Assembly: GCA_963648435.1 (NCBI GenBank)
Contig: CAVJDT010000002.1
Coordinates: 21,708-85,707, forward strand
Direction of reading: 5' to 3'
Length of the DNA stretch: 64,000 nucleotides
DNA from: UMGS75 sp963648435
GTDB lineage: Bacteria > Bacillota_I > Bacilli_A > ML615J-28 > CAG-313
Positions 15,964 through 25,421 of the stretch are shown here, piece by piece. A model generated the notes under the pieces. The model saw only the letters and a program-made list of their open reading frames with translations, made no database searches and was not told the DNA's origin. A program made the position numbers and the translations under genes. Position 1 is the first letter of the stretch, and each line of letters starts with the position of its first letter.

Positions 15964-18507
15964 ATGATTGAAATTAAACATTTAAATAAATACTATAAAT
16001 CCGGACAGGGTAGTTATCATGCCCTCCGTGATATCAACCTCACCCTACCTGATAAAGGTCTTGTCTTTATTATTGGTAAAAGTGGTAGTGGTAAAAGTAC
16101 CCTCTTAAATGTGATTGGGGGACTAGACAGCTATGATAGTGGTGAATTGATTATTGAAAATATAAATACCAAAGATTTTAAAGCTAAAAACTATAATACT
16201 TATCGTAACACTTATATTGGATTCATTTTTCAAGAATTCAATGTTATTAAAAATTTAACTGTTTATGAAAACATTGCTTTATCACTTGAACTTCATCATA
16301 AGAGTCCTAAAACTCATCATGATGAAATTATGAATATAATTGAACAAGTTGGCTTAAAAGGAAAAGAAAAACGCCAAATGAACCAAATATCCGGAGGGGA
16401 AAGACAACGAGTTGCAATTGCACGTGCTCTTGTCAAAAATCCTAAAGTCATTATCGCAGATGAACCAACGGGAAATCTAGATAGTAAAAACCGCGATATT
16501 GTCATGAATATTCTATCAAAACTTGCCAAAGAACGTTTAGTCCTTATTGTTACTCATGATAAAGAAATCGCCGAAACTTATGGTGATAGACTTATTACCA
16601 TTAAGGATGGAAGCATAATTGATGATAAAACTATTAATGAACAAAATCTCGAATATCGTCACGATAATTATCAAACTGAACAGGTTTCACCAAGTATTCA
16701 AACAAGTTTTAATCTTTCCCTTAAAGCTTTTGTTAAAAATAAACTACGCTTTATTTTAATAATCCTCCTATTTGCATTTAGTTTAATATTTGCGGGGAGC
16801 ACGGTTAACCTTTATCTAACTAATTCTTCTTTAGAATATGCTAAATATCAATTAGAATATCATAATAATGTTGTAACTATTAATCAAAAATATACCAATT
16901 ATGGTTATACAACCTCAACTGGTTTCTACAACTTTGAGGGTGATGAAATCTATCAAAAATATGCTAGTGATGGTAAAATGACAATGTATAAAAGCATGCT
17001 TATTGACATTCCTCTTAATAAAGATAATTACTTCCCAGTTTGGAGTTATGCAACCACAATTGAAAGAATGATTCCCCTAAGCACTGCTGACCTTAATAAT
17101 CTTGATAAACTATTAACTTTTGAACAAGAAACCGCCACATGGAATAAACTTGGTCTTAACGCTACAATGTACAATAATTACGCTGTATACATCACCGATT
17201 ATACCGCACGATGTCTACTTACTTATAATTATTTTAATGATCCAAGCTTACAAGAATACACTGATTTAATTGGTAAACCTCTTGAAAATGATAATTTTAA
17301 TAATTCTTTATATATTAAAAACATTATTAAAACTAATTTTGAAGAAATCTTAAATACAGATATGGAAAACACTAAAAATAAAGTTGCTTTCCTCGATAAT
17401 ATTCCCTATTATAATTCTTTATTTGTTTCTCGTAACAACTATGATAATATTGTAACTTTAAATCTAAAATATGTAAGAGATGATATAATTTATAACGTTT
17501 TTGATACAACTGGAACTTATGAAAATGTTAAATATACTTCATTTAATCCTAATACAATGCAAATTGACACCGTAAAAGATAGTAATAATCAACCTATTAC
17601 TGGGGTTGATGGCTCTTATAAATTTTGGGGAGCCGCTCCAAATGTTCCAAAACCTCAACATGCTATGCAAATGGCAGTGTCTAGAGGCTTTCTTGAAAAA
17701 GTCTTGAAAATAAATTTTGATAATATTTCCATAAAAGAAAATGGTGATGAAGGAAACTACATTTTATATAATGAATATGATGAAATGGTAACTTTTTATG
17801 TTTGTGGCTATTCAAGAATTCCTTCACCAATGAATTTTCTCGTTACAGGCATTGTTGATGATGATGATTGTGTTTTATATATGCCAGAACTTAATACTGA
17901 ACAAATTGAAGATAATTTATACATTAAATACTTGTCAAATAGTTTCTCAAGTAGTGATGCCCTTGGTGGTTATCCTATCTTTATAGTTACCGAAGATGCC
18001 AGTGTAAATGCTGCCATATATCAAGATATGATCAAAAATAATATGATTATTAACAATTCTTCTTTCAAAAAATTATTAATTGTTAATGAATTCATTGATA
18101 ATAATATTATTCTTTTCCTAGGTTTATTCTTTGTATTTTGTTTATTCAGCATTCTTCTTATTTTCAACTTCATTATCATTAATATTAAAAATAGCACCAA
18201 AGATATTGGAATTTATATGTCCCTTGGCATGAATGGTTGGAAAATTTCTTTAATTTATCTATTCCAAGTTCTCATAATTAGTACTATTACTACGATAATT
18301 TCACTTATTAGTACTGCTATATTCTTAAAAATACTTGATAGTTCATTCAGTTCAGAAGCTCTAATTGACTTCACCGTTATTAAATTTACGGGGTATGGTG
18401 TTCTTGCAATAATGATTCTAGCATTCATAACCCCAATTATCGCGGTTATCTTTCCACTTTTACAATTAAGTAGTAAGAAACCAATCGATATAATTAAAGT
18501 ATCATAG
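15964..18507 (+). CDS. fused ABC ATPase-FtsX-type permease (MacB-like)
   Basis: 847 residues. N-terminal ATPase (about 1-225): Walker A GKSGSGKST, signature ISGGERQR, Walker B VIIADEPTGNLD, H-loop VTHD, of the MacB/LolD subfamily. It is joined to an FtsX-type permease: one helix at about 260-280, a large extracytoplasmic domain of about 400 residues, then three helices (about 716-840). The pattern is that of mechanotransmission ABC systems, which act on envelope substrates (lipoproteins, antimicrobial peptides) rather than transport through the bilayer. It probably assembles with the downstream ATPase and FtsX permease into one or two complexes. Start ATG with AGGAG upstream. Confidence 0.88.
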   Translation: MIEIKHLNKYYKSGQGSYHALRDINLTLPDKGLVFIIGKSGSGKSTLLNVIGGLDSYDSGELIIENINTKDFKAKNYNTYRNTYIGFIFQEFNVIKNLTVYENIALSLELHHKSPKTHHDEIMNIIEQVGLKGKEKRQMNQISGGERQRVAIARALVKNPKVIIADEPTGNLDSKNRDIVMNILSKLAKERLVLIVTHDKEIAETYGDRLITIKDGSIIDDKTINEQNLEYRHDNYQTEQVSPSIQTSFNLSLKAFVKNKLRFILIILLFAFSLIFAGSTVNLYLTNSSLEYAKYQLEYHNNVVTINQKYTNYGYTTSTGFYNFEGDEIYQKYASDGKMTMYKSMLIDIPLNKDNYFPVWSYATTIERMIPLSTADLNNLDKLLTFEQETATWNKLGLNATMYNNYAVYITDYTARCLLTYNYFNDPSLQEYTDLIGKPLENDNFNNSLYIKNIIKTNFEEILNTDMENTKNKVAFLDNIPYYNSLFVSRNNYDNIVTLNLKYVRDDIIYNVFDTTGTYENVKYTSFNPNTMQIDTVKDSNNQPITGVDGSYKFWGAAPNVPKPQHAMQMAVSRGFLEKVLKINFDNISIKENGDEGNYILYNEYDEMVTFYVCGYSRIPSPMNFLVTGIVDDDDCVLYMPELNTEQIEDNLYIKYLSNSFSSSDALGGYPIFIVTEDASVNAAIYQDMIKNNMIINNSSFKKLLIVNEFIDNNIILFLGLFFVFCLFSILLIFNFIIINIKNSTKDIGIYMSLGMNGWKISLIYLFQVLIISTITTIISLISTAIFLKILDSSFSSEALIDFTVIKFTGYGVLAIMILAFITPIIAVIFPLLQLSSKKPIDIIKVS

Positions 18508-18517
18508 GAGGCATGAA

Positions 18518-19231
18518 ATGATAAAATTAGTAAATGTTAATAAATACTATCAATCTGGTAACGAAAGAATTCATGCTGTCCGTGATTTTTCTGTAACTTT
18601 CCCCGAAAAAGGATTAGTCTTTATCCTTGGCCCCTCAGGTTCTGGTAAAAGTACCCTTCTTAACCTTTTAGGTGGACTTGATAAGCCTGATGAAGGTGAA
18701 ATTTGGGTAGAAAACTATAATTTAGCTCATCTATCCAAAAAAGAAAAAAATGCTTACTTAAATAGTTATTTAGGCTTTGTTTTTCAAGAATATAATATTT
18801 TAAAGGACTTAACTTTAAAAGAAAATATCAGTTTACCCCTTGAAATTCAAAACATAAAAGCCAAAAAAAGAAAAGAACTTTTAAATAAAGTAATTGAAGA
18901 TGTCGAATTAACCGGACTTGAAAACCGAAAAGTTAGTCAATTATCAGGTGGGCAAAAACAAAGAATTGCTATTGCACGAGCCGTTGTTAAAAATCCCAAT
19001 TTAATTATTGCGGATGAACCAACAGGCAACCTTGATAGTGAAACTTCAACTACCATTTTTGAATTATTCAAAAAACTTGCAAAAGAACGTCTAATTATCA
19101 TTGTTACCCATGATGAAGAATCCGCATTATTGTATAATGATATGTTGATTAGAATTTCACCTGATGGCAACACAAGTTGTGAAAGTCAAATCATGAAAAC
19201 TACTACTAAAAATATGGAGGTGACAAAATGA
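18518..19231 (+). CDS. MacB/LolD-type ABC transporter ATP-binding protein
   Basis: 237 residues. Walker A GPSGSGKST (about 39-47), signature LSGGQKQR, Walker B LIIADEPTGNLDSET, H-loop VTHDEES; the DEPTGNLD form is specific to the MacB/LolD/FtsE-like group. Partner of the FtsX-type permease that begins in its stop codon (ATGA overlap). Start after AGGAGGCATGAA. Closely similar to the ATPase half of the preceding fused protein, which points to duplication within the operon. Confidence 0.9.
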   Translation: MIKLVNVNKYYQSGNERIHAVRDFSVTFPEKGLVFILGPSGSGKSTLLNLLGGLDKPDEGEIWVENYNLAHLSKKEKNAYLNSYLGFVFQEYNILKDLTLKENISLPLEIQNIKAKKRKELLNKVIEDVELTGLENRKVSQLSGGQKQRIAIARAVVKNPNLIIADEPTGNLDSETSTTIFELFKKLAKERLIIIVTHDEESALLYNDMLIRISPDGNTSCESQIMKTTTKNMEVTK

Positions 19232-21012
19232 GTAATGACCTTCAAAAACAAAATGAGATAAAATTTAAAGCTGCTCATATTCCCCTTCGTGTTTGTTTAA
19301 AACTTGCTCTTAAAAATATATGGAAAAAGAAATTTAGGTTTTTGGTTATTATAATCATTTGTTGTGTTAGTTTAGCCTTTTTATCATTTACCATTGAACT
19401 ACATGGTGATAAACTTCGTCAAAACACTTATACAATGATTGAAAATGGATATAATTATACTAACATTAAAAAAGCTAACCCTATTAATTCAAAAAATCAT
19501 AAAAGTTTTTACGATAAATATAATTCAGTTGAACTTGATTTAAATTCATATACAAAAATTAAATCAGAATTACCCGAATTAATTATTCATAAATATGAAG
19601 ATATTGATTTCCATTATGCAAAAAATGATGATGATATTAGTACTGAATTTTTTACTGGTCATGTTGAAACTTTAATTGAATATGACAAAACTAATACCTA
19701 CACTTTGCTTGCTGGTAGACTTCCAAATGAAAATGCCAAAGAAATCTTAATCACAGATTATCTTGTTGAAGCGTTCAATTATTTTAACACTTTTATTGAA
19801 AATGGTACAATTTATGACTATTTAAACAAATACATTAATTTAAATGTTGAAAATGATTATCTAATTGTAGGAATTGTAAAAACCAACTTTAGTAACTGGT
19901 ACTCATATACTGGTTTCCAAAATGTTGATATTGATTATACTGATAAAAGAAATTATGCCTTCTATAATGACTTAAAAATGATGAATGCAATCATCATTAC
20001 TGCTCCTTATTTTGAAATTGAAAAAGTTGACATTTCCGGCAATATAACTTTTACTAGTGACTCATCTAATCGCTCAACTTGGCTTATTACTGCTTCTTCT
20101 GATAAACTCCAAGAGAATTATCGCCCAAATCAATTAACCTTTAGAAAAGATAATTTATCAATATATTATCGTAATTCACATCGATGGGATAACACTCCAT
20201 ATGGAAAAATTCCTACAAGTGATGATGAAATTGCAATTCCTATTTCTTGGGCTAATGATATTTATGAATTCAACCCTTCAACTAGTGGATATTTAGAGTG
20301 GCAAAACAAAATTCTAAATACAAGTATCACCATTACGATTACCCCATCACACAATAACAGCAGTTTTAGCAAAACCTTTAAAGTAGTTGGTATTGTAAAT
20401 TCAACTGATAAAATCTTAGTCTCTGATAACATGTATAACATCCTTAAAACATATACCCAAGAAAATGAAAAAATAATGACTGAACTTCCTAAAGATGGAA
20501 GCAAAGCCTATAGTTTATTTAAAAAAGCCTATAAAAAAGGTTACGTAATCAATGTTTGGGAATATCGCACTGATATTGATTCATATACTGTCGACCCATT
20601 CATCAACATTATATCAAAAGCTGGTCTTGTCGTTTTTGTGGCTTTTACAATTGGTATTATGTGGACTGTAATTACAATTGAAATTGTTGATTCTAAAAAG
20701 GAAATTGGTATCCTTCGTTCCATCGGCCTTAGTGGCATTAAAGTTTCCATTATCTTTATTATTCAAGCCTTATTTGTCACTTTAATTGCTTATGTATTTT
20801 CCATTTTCCTTGCAAATTATGTCATTAGTTTCTATAATAGCGGGATTACGGATGAACTCAATTTAATTCCTCTTTATATGTATACTCTTACATATCGTAC
20901 ACCGCTATTCCTAATTGGATTTGTCTTAATAATTACCTTTGTTTCAACTTGTATACCACTATATAAGATCATGTCTCAAAAAATTATTGATGTCATCAAT
21001 GAGCGAGAATAA
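19228..21012 (+). CDS. FtsX-type ABC permease (MacB-like)
   Basis: 594 residues: one N-terminal helix (about 38-57), a large extracytoplasmic domain of about 400 residues rich in aromatic and Asn/Asp residues, and three C-terminal helices with the FtsX feature IVDSKKEIGILRSIGLSGIK. Works with the ATPase encoded immediately upstream; start and stop codons overlap (ATGA). Last gene of the operon, followed by a terminator. Substrate unknown. Confidence 0.88.
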   Translation: MSNDLQKQNEIKFKAAHIPLRVCLKLALKNIWKKKFRFLVIIIICCVSLAFLSFTIELHGDKLRQNTYTMIENGYNYTNIKKANPINSKNHKSFYDKYNSVELDLNSYTKIKSELPELIIHKYEDIDFHYAKNDDDISTEFFTGHVETLIEYDKTNTYTLLAGRLPNENAKEILITDYLVEAFNYFNTFIENGTIYDYLNKYINLNVENDYLIVGIVKTNFSNWYSYTGFQNVDIDYTDKRNYAFYNDLKMMNAIIITAPYFEIEKVDISGNITFTSDSSNRSTWLITASSDKLQENYRPNQLTFRKDNLSIYYRNSHRWDNTPYGKIPTSDDEIAIPISWANDIYEFNPSTSGYLEWQNKILNTSITITITPSHNNSSFSKTFKVVGIVNSTDKILVSDNMYNILKTYTQENEKIMTELPKDGSKAYSLFKKAYKKGYVINVWEYRTDIDSYTVDPFINIISKAGLVVFVAFTIGIMWTVITIEIVDSKKEIGILRSIGLSGIKVSIIFIIQALFVTLIAYVFSIFLANYVISFYNSGITDELNLIPLYMYTLTYRTPLFLIGFVLIITFVSTCIPLYKIMSQKIIDVINERE

Positions 21013-21018
21013 AAATTT

Positions 21019-21059
21019 GGATAACTACTTCCTAGTAATAAGGATTAGTTATCCTTTTT
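21019..21059 (+). terminator. terminator of the WG-lipoprotein/ABC operon
   Basis: GGATAACTA (21019-21027) pairs with TAGTTATCC (21046-21054), followed by TTTTT. Confidence 0.85.
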
Positions 21060-21064
21060 ATATA

Positions 21065-21094
21065 GAAAAAAGTGACAGTTTTTATACTATCACT
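21065..21094 (-). terminator. terminator of the pullulanase operon
   Basis: Minus strand: AGTGATAG (21087-21094) pairs with CTGTCACT (21071-21078, one wobble), then TTTTTTC. It overlaps the pullulanase stop codon. Confidence 0.8.
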
Positions 21095-23075
21095 ATTTTT
21101 TGAAAATCCAAATTCCCGGTACATTTGTATTTAATGATTCAATTTTTTCATCTTTAAGTTCTCCATCATCAAAAATAATATTGGTACCTGGGCAAAAATA
21201 AATACCTACATCTTCATAATTATTTTTAATAATTAATTGATATTTTCCACTATTATATCTTAAATCATAATAATTATCTTTTTTAGTTATACTATCTAAG
21301 GATGATAGTATTTTCATTTTTTTAATTAAAATTAAATTTTTAACATAATCCTTGAGATCATATTTTGTATCTAGATTTTCCCAAGGAAAGTGATTAATAT
21401 CATCAAGCATATTATAGGAATTATCAACTCCTTTTTTAGTGCGCATGAGTTCTTCTCCCGCATGAATAAAGGAAATACCTCTACTTATAATGACTAGTCC
21501 AAGACCAAGTTTACATGCATGTTTAGCTTTTTCATCATCATTTGTTCGGTAAAATACTTTATCATATAATGTACAATTATCATGACATTCTAAATAATTT
21601 ATACTTTGATGATACGATAAAAAAGGCATTGTAAGCTTAGATCCATCAATTAACATATCTTTTAACTGAACTATCTCTAAATTATCACCAAGAATAAAGC
21701 CTTTATTTCCACTAAAACTACCTCCAATGATGTTCCTAAAGTAGTCATTAAAAAAAGCGACTGAAGGTAATTTTTTAGCACTTCCAAGGTTTGCATTTAA
21801 ATGCATTGGTAAAGTTGTATTCATATACCACCCTTCACCATATACCATGGAAAGCTTATTTTCTTTTTGAAGTAGTTCAACAACAAGCAAAATGGTTTCA
21901 CTATCAATTAATCCCATTAAATCAAATCTAAAACCATCAACTTTATAAATTTTTTGATAAAATGAAACAACATCTAGAATATATTTTCTTATCATCTTAG
22001 CTTCAGTTCTTAAATCATTACCACAATATGAACTATTCATCAAAAAGCCTCGTTCATCCGTACGATAAACATACCCAGGCACTAGGAGTCCAAGTGAAAA
22101 TGTTTCATAATTATAAACATGATTGAAAACAACATCCATATTAACGCCTAATCCAAATTCATGAGTTTTATCAATTAATTTTTTTAATTCATTGATCCTT
22201 CCATATGCATCACTTGGTGCACTTGCATACCAACCAGATGGTACCATATATTGAATTGGATTATAACCCCAGTTGTAAGAAAAATTATCATCATTTGATA
22301 GTTTCTTATTTTCATCTACTCCACCAAATGCAAAAGTAGGCATAAATTGAAGATGAGTAATACCCAAATTCTTTAAATATCGTAAATTATCAATATTTCT
22401 TAAATATAGGCTATCTTGTTCACTAATATTTGAAACCATATCTCTTAGGTTCATCTCATATATGATGGGGTCTTGTTCTTTGTCTTGATAAAAATCATTT
22501 TGCATTTGATATGTACGTTTCAAATCAACAACATAATTATATTGATTATTCGCAGTTCCACTTATCGCATAGGGATCTAGCGTTTTAATTTCTTCATCAT
22601 CTACTCTAATTAGATAATAGTATTTAGCACCATCTAAGTTACCTTCAACTGTTGTACTCCAAACTCCTTTATCACAATAGGTAAGTGGATATTTAGTATC
22701 ATTCAAACATAAAGTAATTTCTTTACATACAGGACTCCAAATTTTAAACTCAGTAAAATCTTTATGATAAATAAATCCTAAAATGCCATCATAATAAAAT
22801 TCATCTTCAAATCTTTTCGTTCTAGTTACTTTTCCTATTTTTAAGTGATAACTTAAATTATCTAGTATTACATTATAATCAAGATGAAATGAGATATCTT
22901 CCATATATTCTAAAAATAAGTGTAATTCATTAGCATAAGTTTCTGAAGATTTGATTTCTAACTTTTGACTAGTATTATCACCATTAAGAGTGATTTCTTT
23001 TAAATCAACCGTGTTTGGCACAATTAATTTAATAAGATGATAGTCCTCTAAATACGCTCCAAATACCTTACTCAT
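21093..23075 (-). CDS. pulA: type I pullulanase (alpha-glucan debranching, GH13)
   Basis: 660 residues. Hydrolyses alpha-1,6 branches in pullulan, glycogen or limit dextrins. GH13 regions: YEMNLRDMVSN (about 207-217, debranching-type entry), GYNPIQYMVPSGWYAS, region I DVVFNH (about 314-319), region II DGFRFDLMG (nucleophile Asp about 385), region III YGEGW (acid/base Glu about 414), region IV ECHDNCT. N-terminal beta domains (to about 190) are CBM48-like. No signal peptide, so intracellular, as with B. subtilis AmyX (slightly longer). The start ATG at 23075 overlaps the stop of the upstream gene by 8 bases, with GAGG nearby; the frame to 23108 is unlikely. Last gene of the LytTR operon. Confidence 0.9.
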   Translation of the reverse strand: MSKVFGAYLEDYHLIKLIVPNTVDLKEITLNGDNTSQKLEIKSSETYANELHLFLEYMEDISFHLDYNVILDNLSYHLKIGKVTRTKRFEDEFYYDGILGFIYHKDFTEFKIWSPVCKEITLCLNDTKYPLTYCDKGVWSTTVEGNLDGAKYYYLIRVDDEEIKTLDPYAISGTANNQYNYVVDLKRTYQMQNDFYQDKEQDPIIYEMNLRDMVSNISEQDSLYLRNIDNLRYLKNLGITHLQFMPTFAFGGVDENKKLSNDDNFSYNWGYNPIQYMVPSGWYASAPSDAYGRINELKKLIDKTHEFGLGVNMDVVFNHVYNYETFSLGLLVPGYVYRTDERGFLMNSSYCGNDLRTEAKMIRKYILDVVSFYQKIYKVDGFRFDLMGLIDSETILLVVELLQKENKLSMVYGEGWYMNTTLPMHLNANLGSAKKLPSVAFFNDYFRNIIGGSFSGNKGFILGDNLEIVQLKDMLIDGSKLTMPFLSYHQSINYLECHDNCTLYDKVFYRTNDDEKAKHACKLGLGLVIISRGISFIHAGEELMRTKKGVDNSYNMLDDINHFPWENLDTKYDLKDYVKNLILIKKMKILSSLDSITKKDNYYDLRYNSGKYQLIIKNNYEDVGIYFCPGTNIIFDDGELKDEKIESLNTNVPGIWIFKK

Positions 23076-23670
23076 CGTTTGCTTCCTCGGTTTCTTCTTT
23101 TTCATCATTCATGACTTCACGATGACTATTTTCAATAATAGCATAGGTTGCGACAACAACCACAAAGGTAATAAACACCCCCGCAAGCACCCCCATATGA
23201 GTTGGTTGTTTTTTTATCCATTTACCAGTTACAAATATATAAGTGAATGTTTTAATATCATCATTAATATCACTTAAAACCATTTCATAACTATAATCAA
23301 ATCTAATCTTTATATTACCTAATTGACTATTATCTACTTCTATTTCTAAAACATTTAAATACTTATCGCCTGTTGTTTTTTTAGAAGTAAAAGTGCCGGA
23401 AGTATTCTTACGTCCACTAACATAAGGAACTTGTTCTTTATTATTTTGAAGTTTTAATAAAACCTTTAAATACTTTATTTCCGCGGTAGTTTTCCAAGTA
23501 ACTACACATTTTGATTTTTCATCATTAGTAAGTACCGGAATAGTCGTGAAACTCACATCTTCAAATTCATCAACTACTTGTATATTTTGAGCATTAGTTC
23601 TTAAACCAAGGCTTAAGCAAATAAATAACACTCCCACAATAATTAAGGCAAAACGTAATTTTTTCATCAT
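23068..23670 (-). CDS. hypothetical secreted, C-terminally membrane-anchored protein
   Basis: 200 residues: signal peptide (MMKKLRFALIIVGVLFICLS then LGLRTNAQ), a beta-rich extracytoplasmic domain of about 130 residues (VVTWKTTAEIKYLKVLLKL, TGDKYLNVLEIEVDN), one membrane helix (about 158-180) and an acidic cytoplasmic tail (NDEKEETEEANDE). It overlaps the DUF3021 gene upstream (ATGA) and the pullulanase gene downstream. No family recognised. Its place after a LytTR/DUF3021 pair suggests it could be a sensor or target of that regulatory unit, which is inference. Confidence 0.7.
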   Translation of the reverse strand: MMKKLRFALIIVGVLFICLSLGLRTNAQNIQVVDEFEDVSFTTIPVLTNDEKSKCVVTWKTTAEIKYLKVLLKLQNNKEQVPYVSGRKNTSGTFTSKKTTGDKYLNVLEIEVDNSQLGNIKIRFDYSYEMVLSDINDDIKTFTYIFVTGKWIKKQPTHMGVLAGVFITFVVVVATYAIIENSHREVMNDEKEETEEANDE

Positions 23671-24119
23671 TCATCACGCTCCTTAAATTTACTTAATTCT
23701 TGATTTAATTTATCAGTTTCCCGTTTATTTTTGATTAAAAGAATAAAGGAAATAATTCCATATCCCACCAAGACCATAACCGCGGTAAGTAATACAAAAG
23801 GAATATCATTTTTATTAAAGATTTTAAAGATATATCCTAAAATATACAAGAAAATAATAAACGTAAAGTACACTAATGTAACTTGTGTAAGAATTGATAT
23901 TTTATTAAGTTTAAATACATAATAAAAAATTATAGATTCAATTATAGAAACTAAAATAATTAAACTCCATGGTATCAAATTATTTAACTCAACTCCACCA
24001 ATCATTGAACTAAGTCCAATAAACGCCACCGCAAGCATTGTAAAGACAGTTGTGAAATGGACAAGTAGTTTTATTAATATATTTCTAATTTTTAAGACTT
24101 TTTTATTTTTCATACCCAT
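23667..24119 (-). CDS. DUF3021-type four-helix membrane protein
   Basis: 150 residues with four membrane helices between a basic N-terminus (MGMKNKKVLKIRN) and a charged C-terminal helix (KNKRETDKLNQELSKFKERDE). Size, topology and location directly after a LytTR gene match DUF3021 proteins, which in LytTR regulatory systems act as membrane antagonists of the partner regulator (as in streptococcal systems). Strong AGGAGGTGA before the ATG. It overlaps the following gene by 4 bases. Confidence 0.75.
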   Translation of the reverse strand: MGMKNKKVLKIRNILIKLLVHFTTVFTMLAVAFIGLSSMIGGVELNNLIPWSLIILVSIIESIIFYYVFKLNKISILTQVTLVYFTFIIFLYILGYIFKIFNKNDIPFVLLTAVMVLVGYGIISFILLIKNKRETDKLNQELSKFKERDE

Positions 24120-24127
24120 TTCACCTC

Positions 24128-24565
24128 CTATTCTTTTAGTTTTTGCTTAAATTTTTGGGCATATACTCTTGTAATAATCATTTTTTCACCATTATTGAGA
24201 ACAGCTAAAATACGACCATTAACAAGGGTGGTAACCTTTTTAATTTGTTTGATATTTAGGACAATAGTCCTCGCAGTTTGAATGAAATAAGTTTGAGAAA
24301 GTAGTTCCGTAAGTTCTTGAAGTTTGTAATTAATTTCATAGATTTCTTTTTCACAATATGCAAAAACTCGGTTATCAACTGCTTCAAAATAAAATATTTG
24401 ATCTAACGTTAAAACATAGTTTTCGCCATTTAATTTTCCCATTATATTAAGGGTTGATGTTTCTAATAATTTAACCACCCGGTGAACTTCATCATTAATA
24501 ATAGGAGTGCTAATTAAAATCTCTATTTCTGAAAGTTCTTTATTTTCCTCTACTTTTATTTTCAA
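24128..24565 (-). CDS. LytTR-family DNA-binding regulator
   Basis: 145 residues. The C-terminal LytTR domain (about 45-145) is clear: LTLDQIFYFEAVDNRVFAYC, then YEINYKLQELTELL, FIQTARTIVLNIKQIKKV and NGEKMIITRVYAQKFKQKL. There is no receiver domain, only a short N-terminal alpha/beta segment, as in stand-alone LytTR regulators paired with DUF3021. The start codon is TTG at 24565 with GAGGTGA five bases upstream. It lies 10 bases after the radical-SAM gene and heads the regulator/DUF3021/secreted protein/pullulanase run, whose expression it may control. Confidence 0.88.
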   Translation of the reverse strand: MKIKVEENKELSEIEILISTPIINDEVHRVVKLLETSTLNIMGKLNGENYVLTLDQIFYFEAVDNRVFAYCEKEIYEINYKLQELTELLSQTYFIQTARTIVLNIKQIKKVTTLVNGRILAVLNNGEKMIITRVYAQKFKQKLKE

Positions 24566-24575
24566 TCAAATCACC

Positions 24576-25421
24576 TCACTTTCCATTAAAACGGTTACGA
24601 TAAGAGCAGGATGCACAAAGTGAAAAATATGCTTTTCCTGCTTGTAATGCTTTCATTGACGATTGGTAAATCTCTCCTTCAATGATTTCTTTTAATGATT
24701 GAAATTTTAAATTACCAATTTTAGTTTTACTTTGATAATCCAAACAACATAAAACCACATCCCCATTAACGCGAACTCCAAGATGAGTTTTTCCACCTAA
24801 ACATTTTACAACATTATGGTTACAATCATCTAGTTCATTAGGCCATGTAAATTCATCTTCAGTACTTACTCTTATATTTGGATATTTATCAATTTGGACA
24901 ATTTTATTTAAATAATTCTCTATTAGTTTGTTTAATTTTTGAACATTTATGTTATTTTTGTCATTCCACAGCCTTAGATCAATCCCTATTTTTCCTTTTT
25001 CTAGTTTTTCATGAACTTGTTCAAGCATTTCTTTAAGATTAGTAAAATATTTACCTAAGTAATCACTTGAAAAGTTAATTAACGATTGTAAAGAAATATT
25101 AAGTTTACTAATATTAATATTTTGAAAGTTATATTTAGAAAGTAATGTTCCATTTGTGGTAACTCTTACTTTTAAATTATTTTTATTACAAAGTTCTACA
25201 ATTTCTTCAAAATTAGGGTGAGTAAGGGGTTCACCTAATATATGAAGGTAAAGGGTATCAGTGTAGTTTTTAAGCTCTAAAATATAATTTTTAATATCAT
25301 GAGTGCTCATAAATTCATGATTTTTTAAAGTACTAGATGGGCAAAAATAACAATTTAAATTACAATTATTAGTTATTTCTAAATAAATAAACTTAAACTT
25401 CGTCTTTGTTATCTTCGACAT
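24576..25421 (-). CDS. radical SAM protein with C-terminal SPASM-like cysteines
   Basis: 281 residues. The 4Fe-4S motif is in EITNNCNLNCYFCPSS (CxxxCxxC, about residues 18-25), followed by a TIM-barrel part with LYLHILGEPLTHPNFEEI and RVTTNGTLL. C-terminal Cys cluster (VKCLGGKTHLGVRVNGDVVLCC, then SLCASCSYRNR) is SPASM-like, as in enzymes that act on peptides or carry an auxiliary cluster. The start at 25421 (AAGGAA nine bases upstream) overlaps the DUF308 gene by 29 bases; the frame to 25487 is less likely. No precursor peptide is evident beside it, so the substrate is open. Confidence 0.85.
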   Translation of the reverse strand: MSKITKTKFKFIYLEITNNCNLNCYFCPSSTLKNHEFMSTHDIKNYILELKNYTDTLYLHILGEPLTHPNFEEIVELCNKNNLKVRVTTNGTLLSKYNFQNINISKLNISLQSLINFSSDYLGKYFTNLKEMLEQVHEKLEKGKIGIDLRLWNDKNNINVQKLNKLIENYLNKIVQIDKYPNIRVSTEDEFTWPNELDDCNHNVVKCLGGKTHLGVRVNGDVVLCCLDYQSKTKIGNLKFQSLKEIIEGEIYQSSMKALQAGKAYFSLCASCSYRNRFNGK

